The notes: a model not told the origin generated them from the letters alone. DNA of 64,000 bases from DAOUET01 sp034430155 (GCA_034430155.1 DAOUET010000050.1:1-64000), one strand, 5' to 3'. Counted from the stretch's first letter, positions 44,982 through 54,914 are shown. Numbers and translations are program-made.

Positions 44982-46391
44982 TCAACCGCGCAACTCTAAA
45001 GCCTCTGGAAACATCTTGCCCCGGTTAGAAATTCGCTGAGGATCGATCTGACGTTGGAGAGCGAGCATCGAATTCAGGTCGGTTTTGGTGAACATTTTAG
45101 AAAGGTACTCCCTCTTTTCAATGCCTATGCCATGTTCTCCGGTGATCGAACCACCGAACTCAATACACATCTCCAGAATCTCCCCAGCCAGCTTTTCCGC
45201 ACGTTCAAGTGCGCCTGGTTCTCGACCGTCAAAAAGAATCAAGGGGTGTAAATTCCCATCGCCGGCATGGAATACATTGGCGACCCGCAGGTTATAGTTT
45301 TGACTCAAATCCTGTATTCTTGACAGGGCCTCTCCCAAGCGTCCTCGGGGAACTACGCCGTCTTGAACAATATAATCTGGACTAAGCCTGCCTACTGCAG
45401 AGAAAGCGCTCTTGCGACCTTTCCAGATTCGTTGCCGGTCAACCTCATCTTCCGCAGAGCGAACTTCATAAGCACCGGATTCTTGGATAACCTCCAATAA
45501 GATGTCGAACTCTGCATCAACTATGCCGGCTTCACCCTCTAATTCAACGATCAGCAATCCTGCAGCATCCAGTGGGTAATTTGCCTTAACGGCGGCTTCA
45601 GCTGCTTGGATTGCCAGTTTGTCCATAATCTCTATTGCACCAGGTAATAAACCTGAGGCAACCACCATAGCTACCGCCTGTCCGGCAGCTTCCAACGAAT
45701 GATAAGCTGCCAGCATCGTGCGATAGGCTTCCGGTTTTGGCAACAAACGTAGAGTCGCCTCTAGCGCGATGCCAAAGAGACCCTCCGAGCCCACAAATAA
45801 ACCGACCAGATCCGGACCGACACTCTCTAAACTCTCACCCCCCAGCCACACGACCTCGCCATCCGGAAGTACAGCCTTCAAGCCTAACACATGGTTGCTG
45901 GTCATTCCGTATTTAAGGCAGTGAGCTCCACCGGAGTTGAAAGCCAAATTCCCCCCGATCGTGCAGATAAGTTGGCTGGAAGGATCAGGGGCATAATAGA
46001 GACCATGGATAGATGCTGATCGGCTGACATCAATATTGATCACCCCGGCTTCTACGACAGCAATACGCTGATCGGGATCGACTTTAATAATCCGGTTTAG
46101 GCGATTGAGAGCAATAACCACGCCATCTGGGATTGGCAAAGAGCCACCAGAAAGGCTGGTTCCACTACCCCTGGCCACAAAAGGCACGACTAATCGATGG
46201 CACAACCGCACAGTTTCGATGGCTTCATCTTGAGTCTCTACCAGCACAACAGCTTGAGGACGAGCACTAAATGATGTCAAAGCATCAGATTCATAAGGCG
46301 CTAACTGGGCAGGCTTGTAAAGCAACCTGGTGGGGGGATATATTTCCGATAAAGATTTGATTAGAGCGGTGTTTTCCACGGTGGCATCCAT
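44982..46391 (-). CDS. glcD: Glycolate oxidase catalytic flavoprotein subunit
   Basis: A 469-residue FAD-linked oxidase. The FAD-binding half has VPFVARGSGTSLSGGSLP, DPSSQLICTIGGNLAFNSGGAHCLKYG and LFVGSEGLFGI. The C-terminal half has NVFHAGDGNLHPLI and GGSITGEHGIGIEKREYL. It oxidises glycolate (or D-lactate-like 2-hydroxyacids) to glyoxylate. It heads the operon, and its upstream 160 bp are shared with a divergent degraded gene. Confidence 0.93.
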   Translation of the reverse strand: MDATVENTALIKSLSEIYPPTRLLYKPAQLAPYESDALTSFSARPQAVVLVETQDEAIETVRLCHRLVVPFVARGSGTSLSGGSLPIPDGVVIALNRLNRIIKVDPDQRIAVVEAGVINIDVSRSASIHGLYYAPDPSSQLICTIGGNLAFNSGGAHCLKYGMTSNHVLGLKAVLPDGEVVWLGGESLESVGPDLVGLFVGSEGLFGIALEATLRLLPKPEAYRTMLAAYHSLEAAGQAVAMVVASGLLPGAIEIMDKLAIQAAEAAVKANYPLDAAGLLIVELEGEAGIVDAEFDILLEVIQESGAYEVRSAEDEVDRQRIWKGRKSAFSAVGRLSPDYIVQDGVVPRGRLGEALSRIQDLSQNYNLRVANVFHAGDGNLHPLILFDGREPGALERAEKLAGEILEMCIEFGGSITGEHGIGIEKREYLSKMFTKTDLNSMLALQRQIDPQRISNRGKMFPEALELRG

Positions 46392-46485
46392 AATCAGCCT
46401 TTAAAGTCGAGAAGTGATTACCCAAGTTTACCAGAAGCTAGCCAAGGTTGAAGAGAGAAAATTCCTGAACATAAGTAGAATTTAA

Positions 46486-46514
46486 TTGACTGAGATCATT
46501 ATCTATTGTAAACT
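46486..46514 (+). promoter_or_regulatory. Promoter driving the M48-dinB side
   Basis: TTGACT at 46486-46491 and TAAACT at 46509-46514 have a 17-base spacer and lie about 40 bases before the degraded sucrase/ferredoxin-like frame. The -10 is identical to that of the tup promoter. Confidence 0.4.
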
Positions 46515-46552
46515 AACACATATTCAAAGATAAAGAAGGACCGAGAAGAACT

Positions 46553-47023
46553 ATGATCAAGCTAACCCCGAATAATATCCAACAAGACCTCTCTTGCAGC
46601 CAACTTTCTCGGCAAGGTGGACACCGTTTCGCTCCCAATGTATTATGCTTTCCCCATGGCCTTTATTACGGTCGAGTTTCCGATCGGGATGTGGAATCCA
46701 TCTTGGTGACCTATAAAAAAGGAGAACTACACCTGGAAAACTATCGTGGTCGCTATTGCTATGAAAAACCCGCCCAAGTAGCTGAATATTTTCTATATAG
46801 GCAAGTCCAGACGAGAGACCTGGATACATAACAGCTGTATGATGTACGAGAAATCACCAAGGATGAATGGATGGTTGAATTCTCGGAGAAAACAGGATCA
46901 AAAATACATCGCCTTCATATCATCAAAGAGCCTACCGATTTCACCATCCGAGAAAGTTGCAGTGCAACAGATCACCAAATAGCAAGTCAGTACAAGTTTA
47001 TCCAATACCAAACAATTCCATGA
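46553..47023 (+). pseudogene. Sucrase/ferredoxin-like protein remnant
   Basis: The frame begins MIKLTPNNIQ and soon shows GGHRFAPNVLCFPHGLYYGRV and LENYRGRYCYEKPAQVAEYF, the C-terminal signature of the sucrase/ferredoxin-like thioredoxin-fold family. The N-terminal half, with the first cysteine motif, is missing. TAA at 46829-46831 interrupts the frame, which then continues sensibly (QLYDVREITKDEWMVEF...SQYKFIQYQ) to TGA at 47021-47023. A missing 5' part plus a nonsense codon makes it a pseudogene, although the first 92 codons are still translatable. Confidence 0.7.
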
Positions 47024-47899
47024 ATGAATTTCAGTTTGATAAGCAAAAACAGATCAGTATTAATTAGATTCCCGGAGAATAAAACCATACTGACCAATTC
47101 TTTCCGTTACCCAAATGAGCAACTTGTCCTTACAATTACGCTGACGATCGTGTTCCTGGTGATGTTTTTGACATCCACCGCGACCTTCTGCCTGAGCACA
47201 GCATTAGTATTTGTCATGGTGGCACTTTCATATCAGGGAACCCGGCTTCACCATAATTCATTAATGCAGCATGCATATCAGGTGACTGCTCAAAAAACAC
47301 CTAATCTGGCAATTTTGGTTAAGGAGACCGCCAAACGGTTACAAACAGGAGATGTCGACGTATTCGTAACCAGAGACAATCGGTTGAACGCTTATACCTT
47401 TGGCTTGATCTCCCCTAAAACGATCGTACTGTACTCTCCTCTGCTCGTGTTAATGGACCGGGAGGAATTGATGTTTATCATCGGTCACGAAATGGGTCAC
47501 GTTCGTTTGGGGCATACCTGGCTCAACACCCTGATTGGGGGGATGGCTGGCATCCCCGGCTCTATGGGGATTTCTGCACTTCTCGTTATATTATTCCGTT
47601 GGTGGAATCGTTCTTGTGAATATTCAGCCGACCGGGCTGGATTACTGGCTTGTGGAAAACTGGATAAAGCCATATCTGCTTTGGTCAAATTGGTCGCAGG
47701 AGAGCAAGGTAGCACTACGCTGGGTTTAAATCGAGCTTTACAGCACATCGAAACTCAAGATGATGACATGTTCCTCAACTTATCAGAGCTCTTGGGGACC
47801 CACCCCGTGATGATTCGACGCATCCAACAACTACGTCAATTCGCCCGATCAAGGCAATATCAGCGATTTCAAGCAAAATTCGACACACTCAAACCATGA
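47024..47899 (+). CDS. M48-family membrane metalloprotease
   Basis: A 291-residue HtpX/Ste24-like protease with two N-terminal helices (about 34-70). The zinc motif HEMGH is at 155-159, a further hydrophobic segment lies near 170-190, and the third-ligand motif CEYSADRAG follows. Such proteases handle misfolded membrane proteins. The start ATG overlaps the TGA of the preceding remnant region, and its own stop overlaps the dinB start in ATGA. Confidence 0.85.
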   Translation: MNFSLISKNRSVLIRFPENKTILTNSFRYPNEQLVLTITLTIVFLVMFLTSTATFCLSTALVFVMVALSYQGTRLHHNSLMQHAYQVTAQKTPNLAILVKETAKRLQTGDVDVFVTRDNRLNAYTFGLISPKTIVLYSPLLVLMDREELMFIIGHEMGHVRLGHTWLNTLIGGMAGIPGSMGISALLVILFRWWNRSCEYSADRAGLLACGKLDKAISALVKLVAGEQGSTTLGLNRALQHIETQDDDMFLNLSELLGTHPVMIRRIQQLRQFARSRQYQRFQAKFDTLKP

Positions 47900-49098
47900 C
47901 ATCCAGCGGATATTCCCGCAAAATATTACATATCGACCTAGACGCTTTTTTTTGCGCGGTAGAAGAACAACTCGACCCAGGGTTGCAAGGGAAAGCTTTC
48001 GCTGTAGGAGGAAAACCTCAGGAGCGTGGAGTAGTCGCTTCATGCTCTTACCCCGCTCGAAAATTTGGCATCCGTTCGGCAATGCCGATGGCGCGTGCTG
48101 TTAGACTCTATCCTGCACTTGTGATCATTTCAGGTCACCACAGAGAATATATCAAGGCCTCAAAACGAGTTATGGAAAGATTATTGGACTTAACAACCCG
48201 GGTTGAGCAGATCTCTATAGACGAAGCTTATTTAGACCTCACAGATATCAACGAATCTGCAGAGGTACTTGCCGAGCGCCTTCAATCGACGATCAGGCGT
48301 GAGATTGGCTTGCCATGTTCTTTAGGGATAGCCACGAACAAGCTGGTTGCAAAAGTAGCCACTGATATTGGTAAAGCAGCCGCGCATTCTGAAGGACCGC
48401 CTAATGCCATTCAATTCGTACCACCAGGTAAGGAGGCTGAATTCCTTGCTCCGCTCCCGGTCGATTCCCTGCCCGGCGTAGGGCCTAAAACCGCTGCAAT
48501 TCTTGAAGATGCAGAAATTTATACAATGAGCGACTTAGCCAAACAGTCAGAAGAGTCTCTGGTTTCCCAATTCGGTAAATTTGGTCGTTATCTCTATCGA
48601 GGTTCACGTGGAATTGATGATAGTCCGGTTGTGACCAGCCATGAAACCAAATCGATTAGCCGGGAAATTACATTCCCCAAAGACTTGAACGATTTCGAGA
48701 GCTTACGTGATACGCTTCAGGAATTATCAGAAAGCGTTGCCATCCGGCTTCAGCGAGAGCATTTAGGAGGTACCACAGTAAAAATCAAGCTTCGTTGGGC
48801 AGACTTTTCAACTCTCACACGCCAAATTACACTTGGGCACCCTTGCAACCATGCCGGTGAAATCTACGAGGTGGCACTACGGCTCTTCCAACATACTTGG
48901 TCTCCAGGAAACGCTGTACGCTTACTGGGTGTAGGAGTTGCTGGGTTAGTACCACCTTATCGCCAGCTTAGTTTATGGGGTGACCAGCAAGAGATCAAAA
49001 GAATAGAGAGGGAAAAGCGACTTCAGACAGCTCTGGATTTATTACACCAGCGATTCGGCGATCAAATCCTACATTGGGGTGAGTCCCGGACAGAGTAG
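47896..49098 (+). CDS. dinB: DNA polymerase IV (Y family)
   Basis: A 400-residue translesion polymerase. Catalytic motifs are HIDLDAFFCAVEEQ (metal-binding D), VVASCSYPARKFGIRSAMP and EQISIDEAYLDLTD (D-E pair). The helix-hairpin-helix element LPGVGPKTAAILED and a little-finger domain (about 245-355) follow. It extends past damaged bases with low fidelity. No LexA-type operator was recognised. It is translationally coupled to the M48 gene by a 4-bp overlap. Confidence 0.93.
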   Translation: MTSSGYSRKILHIDLDAFFCAVEEQLDPGLQGKAFAVGGKPQERGVVASCSYPARKFGIRSAMPMARAVRLYPALVIISGHHREYIKASKRVMERLLDLTTRVEQISIDEAYLDLTDINESAEVLAERLQSTIRREIGLPCSLGIATNKLVAKVATDIGKAAAHSEGPPNAIQFVPPGKEAEFLAPLPVDSLPGVGPKTAAILEDAEIYTMSDLAKQSEESLVSQFGKFGRYLYRGSRGIDDSPVVTSHETKSISREITFPKDLNDFESLRDTLQELSESVAIRLQREHLGGTTVKIKLRWADFSTLTRQITLGHPCNHAGEIYEVALRLFQHTWSPGNAVRLLGVGVAGLVPPYRQLSLWGDQQEIKRIEREKRLQTALDLLHQRFGDQILHWGESRTE

Positions 49099-49122
49099 CA
49101 GGCCTAAACTTACTATTATAAG

Positions 49123-49152
49123 ACCCCTGCCGAAGTTTCTTTGGTGCGGGGT
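49123..49152 (+). terminator. Imperfect hairpin after dinB
   Basis: ACCCC pairs with GGGGT and CCGAA with TTTGG around a GTTTC loop, with a TG/TGC internal loop between the two helices. It lies 24 bp after the dinB stop. No T-run follows, so termination is uncertain. Confidence 0.35.
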
Positions 49153-49198
49153 TGCGTAAATTTGAAAATTCAATTACATCATAAAAAAGGAAATTTCG

Positions 49199-51277
49199 AT
49201 GGACAATATCATCTATCCAGTCTCAGCCAGGGTCAACCAGGAAGATGACTACCATGGCACGCCAGTGTCGGATCCTTATCGATGGCTTGAGGATACAGAT
49301 GCACCTAATACATTGGAGTGGATCGCCAATCAAAACCATTTGACCTACTCTTTCTTGGAAAAGATTCCAGCCAGAAAGGAGATTCGGCAGAGGTTGACCG
49401 AACTTTGGGATTATCCCAAGGTATCAGCACCACTCAAGCGAGGGCAATATTATTTCCAATTACGAAATACTGGCCTGCAGAACCAAGACGTGCTGTTTAG
49501 CATGGAAAACTTCGCCGATCAAGGGCGAACTCTCCTAGACCCCAACGCGCTCTCTGAAGACGGTACGGTTGCACTCACCGACTGGCAGGTGAGTAAGCAG
49601 GGAAGCTTTCTGGCCTACGCCACCAGCGCCAGCGGTTCAGATTGGTTGACCTGGCGAATTAGGCGGGTGACCGAGGGGGTAGATTTACCCGATGTTATCG
49701 AATGGAGCAAGTTTTCCACTGCAGCCTGGCTGCCTGATGAATCTGGATTTTTCTATGCTCGCTATGATGAACCCACAGAAGGGCACGCATATGAGAGTGT
49801 AAATTATTACCAAAAATTGTATCTGCACAATGTTGGTGAAGCACAGTCGCAGGATAAATTGATCTACCATCGTCCCGACCAGAAGGAATGGGGCTTTGAC
49901 CCAATAGTTAGCCATGACGGGCATTACCTGGTGATGCACGTCTGGCAGGGAACCGATGTACGCAACCGCCTTTTTTACCTGGACTTACAAAAACAGAGCG
50001 AGATGATCGAATTAATCAGCAATCTTGAGGCTAACTACCAGTTCGTGGGTAATGACGGGCCGAGGATTTATTTACGCACCGATCTGGAGGCGCCACGGGG
50101 CCGCCTGATCGCCATCGATTTACGCAATCCAGGGAGTCAGAATTGGGAGACACTCATCCTGCAAAGCGAGGACATGCTCGAGAGTGTCAAAATAGTGTGT
50201 GATCAATTTATTGCGGTATATCTTCACGATGCATATCACAAGATCAAGCGGTTTGACCTGACCGGAAACTACCTGGGTGAGATTGATCTACCAGAAATTG
50301 GCTCTATCGTTGCAATAAATGGCCTTCTCAACCTTTATGGAAATCGGGAGGATGACGAATTATTCTACTCTTTTCAATCATTTGTAAAACCACCCACTAT
50401 TTACCGTTACGACTTCAGGTTGAATTCGAGCGAGGTTATAGCCTCACCCGAGATTAATTTCGATTTTTCTCCTTATGAGACAAGTCAAGTTTTCGTAACC
50501 AGTACAGATGGCGCCCAGATTCCTCTCTTCTTAGTGCACCAGGAAAATCTAAAACGAGATAGCAACCGCCCAACTTTACTGTACGGCTATGGTGGCTTCA
50601 ATATTGCTATGACTCCAGTTTTCTCTATCAGCCGCTTGGTCTGGCTTGAGATGGGTGGTGTGCTGGCGATAGCTTGTTTACGTGGTGGAGGGGAATATGG
50701 GGAAGAATGGCACCAGGCCGGCATGTTAGGCAACAAGCAAAATGTGTTCGACGATTTCATCGCATGTAGCAAATATCTTATTTCAGAAAGCATCACATCC
50801 CCATCGAGGTTGGCTATCCAAGGAGGCTCCAACGGAGGTTTACTGGTTGGTGCCTGTATGACCCAAAGGCCTGATCTTTACGCCGCCGCCCTCCCTGCTG
50901 TAGGTGTGATGGATATGCTACGATTCAACAAATTCACCATTGGTTGGGCGTGGACCAGCGATTATGGTTCTGCTGACAACGCTGAACAATTCGAGATTTT
51001 GTATGCCTATTCACCCCTGCACAACATAAAACCAGGGAGACAATACCCGGCCACCTTGATTACCACAGCTGATCACGACGACCGGGTGGTTCCAGGCCAT
51101 TCCTTCAAGTTTGCAGCAGCTTTGCAAAATGTTCAATCTGGCGATGCTCCTATCTTGATTCGCATCCAAACCAAAGCAGGGCACGGTTTTGGTAAACCAA
51201 CCTCTATCCTAATTGAAGAACAGACAGATATTTGGGCATTTTTGGTAAAAATCTTTGGGATGGATTTCCCCGGTTAA
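49199..51277 (+). CDS. Prolyl oligopeptidase (S9A)
   Basis: A 692-residue serine peptidase without a signal peptide. The N-terminal part begins with DPYRWLEDTDAPNTLEWIANQN, typical of S9A. A beta-propeller follows (about 75-400), then the alpha/beta-hydrolase domain. The nucleophile is S544 in GGSNGGLLVGA, the acid is in TADHDDRVVP, and the histidine in KAGHGFGKP. It cleaves proline-containing oligopeptides in the cytoplasm. AAAAGGAAATTTCG precedes ATG. An ABC exporter pair follows on the same strand. Confidence 0.93.
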   Translation: MDNIIYPVSARVNQEDDYHGTPVSDPYRWLEDTDAPNTLEWIANQNHLTYSFLEKIPARKEIRQRLTELWDYPKVSAPLKRGQYYFQLRNTGLQNQDVLFSMENFADQGRTLLDPNALSEDGTVALTDWQVSKQGSFLAYATSASGSDWLTWRIRRVTEGVDLPDVIEWSKFSTAAWLPDESGFFYARYDEPTEGHAYESVNYYQKLYLHNVGEAQSQDKLIYHRPDQKEWGFDPIVSHDGHYLVMHVWQGTDVRNRLFYLDLQKQSEMIELISNLEANYQFVGNDGPRIYLRTDLEAPRGRLIAIDLRNPGSQNWETLILQSEDMLESVKIVCDQFIAVYLHDAYHKIKRFDLTGNYLGEIDLPEIGSIVAINGLLNLYGNREDDELFYSFQSFVKPPTIYRYDFRLNSSEVIASPEINFDFSPYETSQVFVTSTDGAQIPLFLVHQENLKRDSNRPTLLYGYGGFNIAMTPVFSISRLVWLEMGGVLAIACLRGGGEYGEEWHQAGMLGNKQNVFDDFIACSKYLISESITSPSRLAIQGGSNGGLLVGACMTQRPDLYAAALPAVGVMDMLRFNKFTIGWAWTSDYGSADNAEQFEILYAYSPLHNIKPGRQYPATLITTADHDDRVVPGHSFKFAAALQNVQSGDAPILIRIQTKAGHGFGKPTSILIEEQTDIWAFLVKIFGMDFPG

Positions 51278-51299
51278 CCCCATAGAACTTGAGGCCATG

Positions 51300-52070
51300 A
51301 TGACTGAGAAAAGCATTCTTATTGAAACAGAACGATTATCCAAGAAATTTGGCGATAAAATCGCCGTCAACGAAGTAAGCTTCCAAGTTTTCAGAGGCGA
51401 AATTTTTGGATTCCTGGGGCCAAATGGGGCTGGGAAAACTACCACGATCAAAATGATCGTGGGGTTATTGCAGCCAACCTCCGGTATGGTAAAAGTAGCA
51501 GGATTTGACGTACAATCCCAACCTTTATTGGCCAAGGCCGTTAACGGTTATGTTCCGGACACCCCCAACCTTTACCCAAAGCTTACCGGCCGGGAGCTTT
51601 TACGATTCGTTGGCGACCTCTATGAGATGGACCGCCACCAAGTCAACCGGCGCATCGATGAACTATTAAAACTATTTGACTTGGTCAATGCCAGTGACGA
51701 TACCATCGACTCTTACAGCCACGGAATGAAGCAAAAGACCGCCATCGCAGCTGCATTGATGCATGACCCGAGTGTATTGGTATTGGATGAACCAACCGTA
51801 GGCCTGGATCCCAAGTCTGCACGCCTGATCAAGGACATCTTACATCAGATGGCCAATCGCGGCGCGGCAGTGTTCTTGTCTACCCATATTCTGGAAATCG
51901 CCGAGCGCATGTGCGATCGCATCGGCATCATCAACGAGGGTGAGGTGATCGCAATCGGTAACATGGAGGAATTGCGTTCATGTGGAAGTGGTGGTGGTAG
52001 CCTCGAAGACATATTCCTGGATCTGACGGGCGGCGCAGAATATGCTGAAATTGCCGAGGTACTTGGATGA
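51300..52070 (+). CDS. ABC transporter ATPase (exporter type)
   Basis: A 256-residue ATPase of the ABC-2/DRA class. Walker A is GPNGAGKTTT, followed by YVPDTPNLYPKLTGRELL. The signature is degenerate (DSYSHGMKQKTAIAAALMHDP), Walker B is VLVLDEPTVGLDP, and the switch is LSTHILEIAE. ATG at 51297 and 51300 are possible; GAGG at 51291-51294 suits the second. A longer upstream frame would overlap the peptidase. Its stop overlaps the permease start (ATGA), so the two form one exporter. Confidence 0.9.
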   Translation: MTEKSILIETERLSKKFGDKIAVNEVSFQVFRGEIFGFLGPNGAGKTTTIKMIVGLLQPTSGMVKVAGFDVQSQPLLAKAVNGYVPDTPNLYPKLTGRELLRFVGDLYEMDRHQVNRRIDELLKLFDLVNASDDTIDSYSHGMKQKTAIAAALMHDPSVLVLDEPTVGLDPKSARLIKDILHQMANRGAAVFLSTHILEIAERMCDRIGIINEGEVIAIGNMEELRSCGSGGGSLEDIFLDLTGGAEYAEIAEVLG

Positions 52071-53830
52071 TAGCTATGATACAACAACGCCAAATATCAA
52101 GTGCTCCTCTATGGCGTTCCGTCGTCAAACTGTTGCGCTTGAGGCTGGTAATCTTAATTGGAGGATTTAGGCGAGCAAAACTCAGTCGTAAATTGGGTTT
52201 GATCATCCTCGCCATAATCATTTTGAGCGTTTTGGCGCTTGTTTTTATCGGTAGTTGGTTCTTATTAAGATTCATAAGCTCACCTGATCTGTTCCAATAC
52301 GTTGGAAACCCTACCGTATTTCTAACAAGTGTCCCCGTCATTGTATTTACTGCCACCTTTGCTGGCATCTTGTTAACAAGTTTTGGTTTGTTGCTTCAAG
52401 CGCTTTATCTGGCTGGTGATATGGACTTCTTGTTAAGTGCTCCAGTACCTATCCGAGCGGTGTTCATTAGCAAGATGCTCCAAGCCATCCTCCCGAACTT
52501 TGGTCTGATCTTATTATTTGGTCTGCCTTTGCTTTATGGTTTGGGCGCTTCAGAAGGATACAATCTCCTTTATTTCCCCCTCGTAATATTACTCTTATCG
52601 GTTATGGCACTGGCTGCGGCAGGTTTATCAAGCCTGCTGGTGATGCTCATCGTACGGGTTTTTCCGGCGCGCCGGGTCGCAGAAGTCCTGGGTCTATTGG
52701 CTGGCTTGATCTCAATCCTCTGCTCGCAATCGGGCCAGATAGCCAATTGGACAGATGTCTCCCAACAACAAGCTTCTCAGGCCCTCCAGCTCGTTTCCCG
52801 GGTAAACTCCTTGTGGTCGCCATTTGCCTGGGGAGGTCGAGGGTTAGTGGCGATTGGAGAAGGTCGCTGGTTGAGCGGAACCGGCTTGATCTTCACCACC
52901 TTTGCTTTAGCGATAGGTATATTTTTAATTTCCCTGCAAACTGCAGAACGCTGGTATTTCACGGGTTGGGTAGGGCTGCAAACTGGTACAACTAAAAAGA
53001 AAGTGCGTTCCCATTCTCCCGAAGTTGCGAATGGAGGGTTGCGTTATTTATCCTCTCACCATTTCCTACCTGCATCCATCATCGCTATCGTACAGAAAGA
53101 CTTTATCGTACTAAGGCGAGATCTTCGTAATATGTCCCAATTAATCACTCCGCTGGTCTTTGGGGTAATTTATGCTGTCTTGTTCTTACGCAGCGGTGGT
53201 CAAGCACCCGAAGGGCGAGGACAGGCTCCGGCTTGGTTTATGGAGGCGTTTGACAATTTGATGGTTTATGGAAATGTGGGAATATCCTTATTTGTCAGCT
53301 GGACGTTTTTATCTCGAGTCGCGTTTACTGGGTTTTCGCAGGAGGGACACAATTATTGGATTATCAAATCTGCGCCAATGAGTCCAGGAAAAATATTGAC
53401 GGCAAAATTCATAGTTGGCTATCTTCCTGCTACATTGCTGGGTTGGGGATTTATTTTGATCATTTCTTTATTACAACATGCTCCAATTGGCATCTTAGCA
53501 TACAGTTTATTGGTGGTGACATTGTGTGTGGCTGGTCTTACCGGATTAAATCTTTCACTTGGTGTAAATGGGGCAAACTTCGATTGGCAGGATCCCCGGC
53601 GGATGGCCCAGGGAGGCACGGGATGTTTATCAAGCCTGTTCAGTATAATCTTCCTGATTCTTAGTCTGGCATTGTTTTTCGTACCCCCGTTTCTCTTCGA
53701 CTTTTTCCAATGGTCAGGTTTAATCGGCAAGATCACCGGCCTGACACTGGGAGGAGCCTTGTGTTTTGCCGTAACATTCATCCCGTTACGGCTGGTAAGA
53801 GATAGAATCCCCCTGCTCGATGAAAATTGA
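52067..53830 (+). CDS. ABC exporter membrane subunit
   Basis: A 587-residue permease with about 12-14 hydrophobic helices in two halves, and a central cytoplasmic segment (about 315-350, KKKVRSHSPEVANGG). The large size resembles the putative ABC exporter permeases of Gram-positive type (PF16949-like), more than the short ABC-2 subunits. The substrate is unknown. It is translationally coupled to the ATPase. The C-terminus carries short GGTGCLSSLF and FIPLRLVRDR segments. Confidence 0.8.
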   Translation: MIAMIQQRQISSAPLWRSVVKLLRLRLVILIGGFRRAKLSRKLGLIILAIIILSVLALVFIGSWFLLRFISSPDLFQYVGNPTVFLTSVPVIVFTATFAGILLTSFGLLLQALYLAGDMDFLLSAPVPIRAVFISKMLQAILPNFGLILLFGLPLLYGLGASEGYNLLYFPLVILLLSVMALAAAGLSSLLVMLIVRVFPARRVAEVLGLLAGLISILCSQSGQIANWTDVSQQQASQALQLVSRVNSLWSPFAWGGRGLVAIGEGRWLSGTGLIFTTFALAIGIFLISLQTAERWYFTGWVGLQTGTTKKKVRSHSPEVANGGLRYLSSHHFLPASIIAIVQKDFIVLRRDLRNMSQLITPLVFGVIYAVLFLRSGGQAPEGRGQAPAWFMEAFDNLMVYGNVGISLFVSWTFLSRVAFTGFSQEGHNYWIIKSAPMSPGKILTAKFIVGYLPATLLGWGFILIISLLQHAPIGILAYSLLVVTLCVAGLTGLNLSLGVNGANFDWQDPRRMAQGGTGCLSSLFSIIFLILSLALFFVPPFLFDFFQWSGLIGKITGLTLGGALCFAVTFIPLRLVRDRIPLLDEN

Positions 53831-53882
53831 GGATATACCAAGATAAAGTGGCTCAAAGCCTGAACATATCGAACGAGACCCA

Positions 53883-54914
53883 ATGATATCTGTCGACGGT
53901 TCCCAAGGCGAAGGTGGTGGACAAATCCTGAGGACCTCATTAACCCTGTCGTTGATGACCGGTAAGGATCTAGTGATCTCAAATATCCGCGCTAATCGGC
54001 CTAAACCAGGATTAAGACCACAGCATCTCAAAGCAGTCGAGGCCGCTGCTACGGTTGGAAAAGCGGAAACACAAGGTGCATACCTGGGCTCAGATAAGTT
54101 GGTCTTCCGGCCAAAAGGCCTTTATCCCGGTCGTTATCGCTTCGATATCAGTACTGCTGGTGCCACCACCCTAGTACTACAAACCATATTCTTACCATTA
54201 ACCCGTGGGATGGCGACCTCTCACCTCACCATAACCGGTGGCACCCATGTCCCCTGGAGCCCCAGCTTCCATTATCTGGACCAGCATTGGCTCACCTTTA
54301 TGCGGCAAATCGGTTGTCAGGCAACATTAACTTTGGAATCAGCTGGTTTTTATCCAAAAGGGGCAGGTGAAATCAAAGCCATCATCAGGCCGGCTCGCCA
54401 AATCAAACCATTGGTAATCGCGACGCGTGGTAAATTGAAGAGAATCCGAGGCCTATCAGCGGTGGCAAATCTTGACCAGCATATCGCTAAACGGCAACGC
54501 AACCAGGTATTGCGACGGATGGGGGATCGATACCCTCTTAGCGATATCCGCATAGTACGGTTGCCAGCTCGATTTAAAGGCACCATGCTCATGTTATTAG
54601 CAGAGTTTGAGCACTCGCAATCTTGCTACTTTTCCTTAGGAGAACTAGGAAAACCTGCTGAACGCGTCGCCGATGAAGCCATCGATACTTTGGAATCGTT
54701 CCTCAGCACCGATGGGGCTATCGATGAGTATTTGGCAGATCAACTATTGCTACCTTTGGCTTTCGCCGATGAGCCATCTCAACTCTGTACTTCGAGGGTC
54801 ACAAAACACTTGGTCACCAACGCAGCGATCATTCAGGCTTTCCTGCCTGTAAGTATCGAGATCCAAGTTGACCTTGGGCAACCTGGCTTAGTTTCGATTG
54901 TGCCACGATCTTGA
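53883..54914 (+). CDS. rtcA: RNA 3'-terminal phosphate cyclase
   Basis: A 343-residue RtcA, which converts RNA 3'-phosphate to a 2',3'-cyclic phosphate through an adenylylated histidine. The N-terminus DGSQGEGGGQILRTSLTLSL and RPKPGLRPQHLKAVEA are diagnostic. The nucleophile His is H309 in TKHLVTNAAIIQAFLPV, the same residue number as in the E. coli enzyme. No rtcB or rtcR gene is adjacent. The next gene begins about 90 bp downstream. Confidence 0.93.
   Translation: MISVDGSQGEGGGQILRTSLTLSLMTGKDLVISNIRANRPKPGLRPQHLKAVEAAATVGKAETQGAYLGSDKLVFRPKGLYPGRYRFDISTAGATTLVLQTIFLPLTRGMATSHLTITGGTHVPWSPSFHYLDQHWLTFMRQIGCQATLTLESAGFYPKGAGEIKAIIRPARQIKPLVIATRGKLKRIRGLSAVANLDQHIAKRQRNQVLRRMGDRYPLSDIRIVRLPARFKGTMLMLLAEFEHSQSCYFSLGELGKPAERVADEAIDTLESFLSTDGAIDEYLADQLLLPLAFADEPSQLCTSRVTKHLVTNAAIIQAFLPVSIEIQVDLGQPGLVSIVPRS

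Noticed and set aside
53419..53982. Minus-strand 187-codon frame across the ABC permease and rtcA
   Set aside because: Antisense to two recognised genes and without family motifs.
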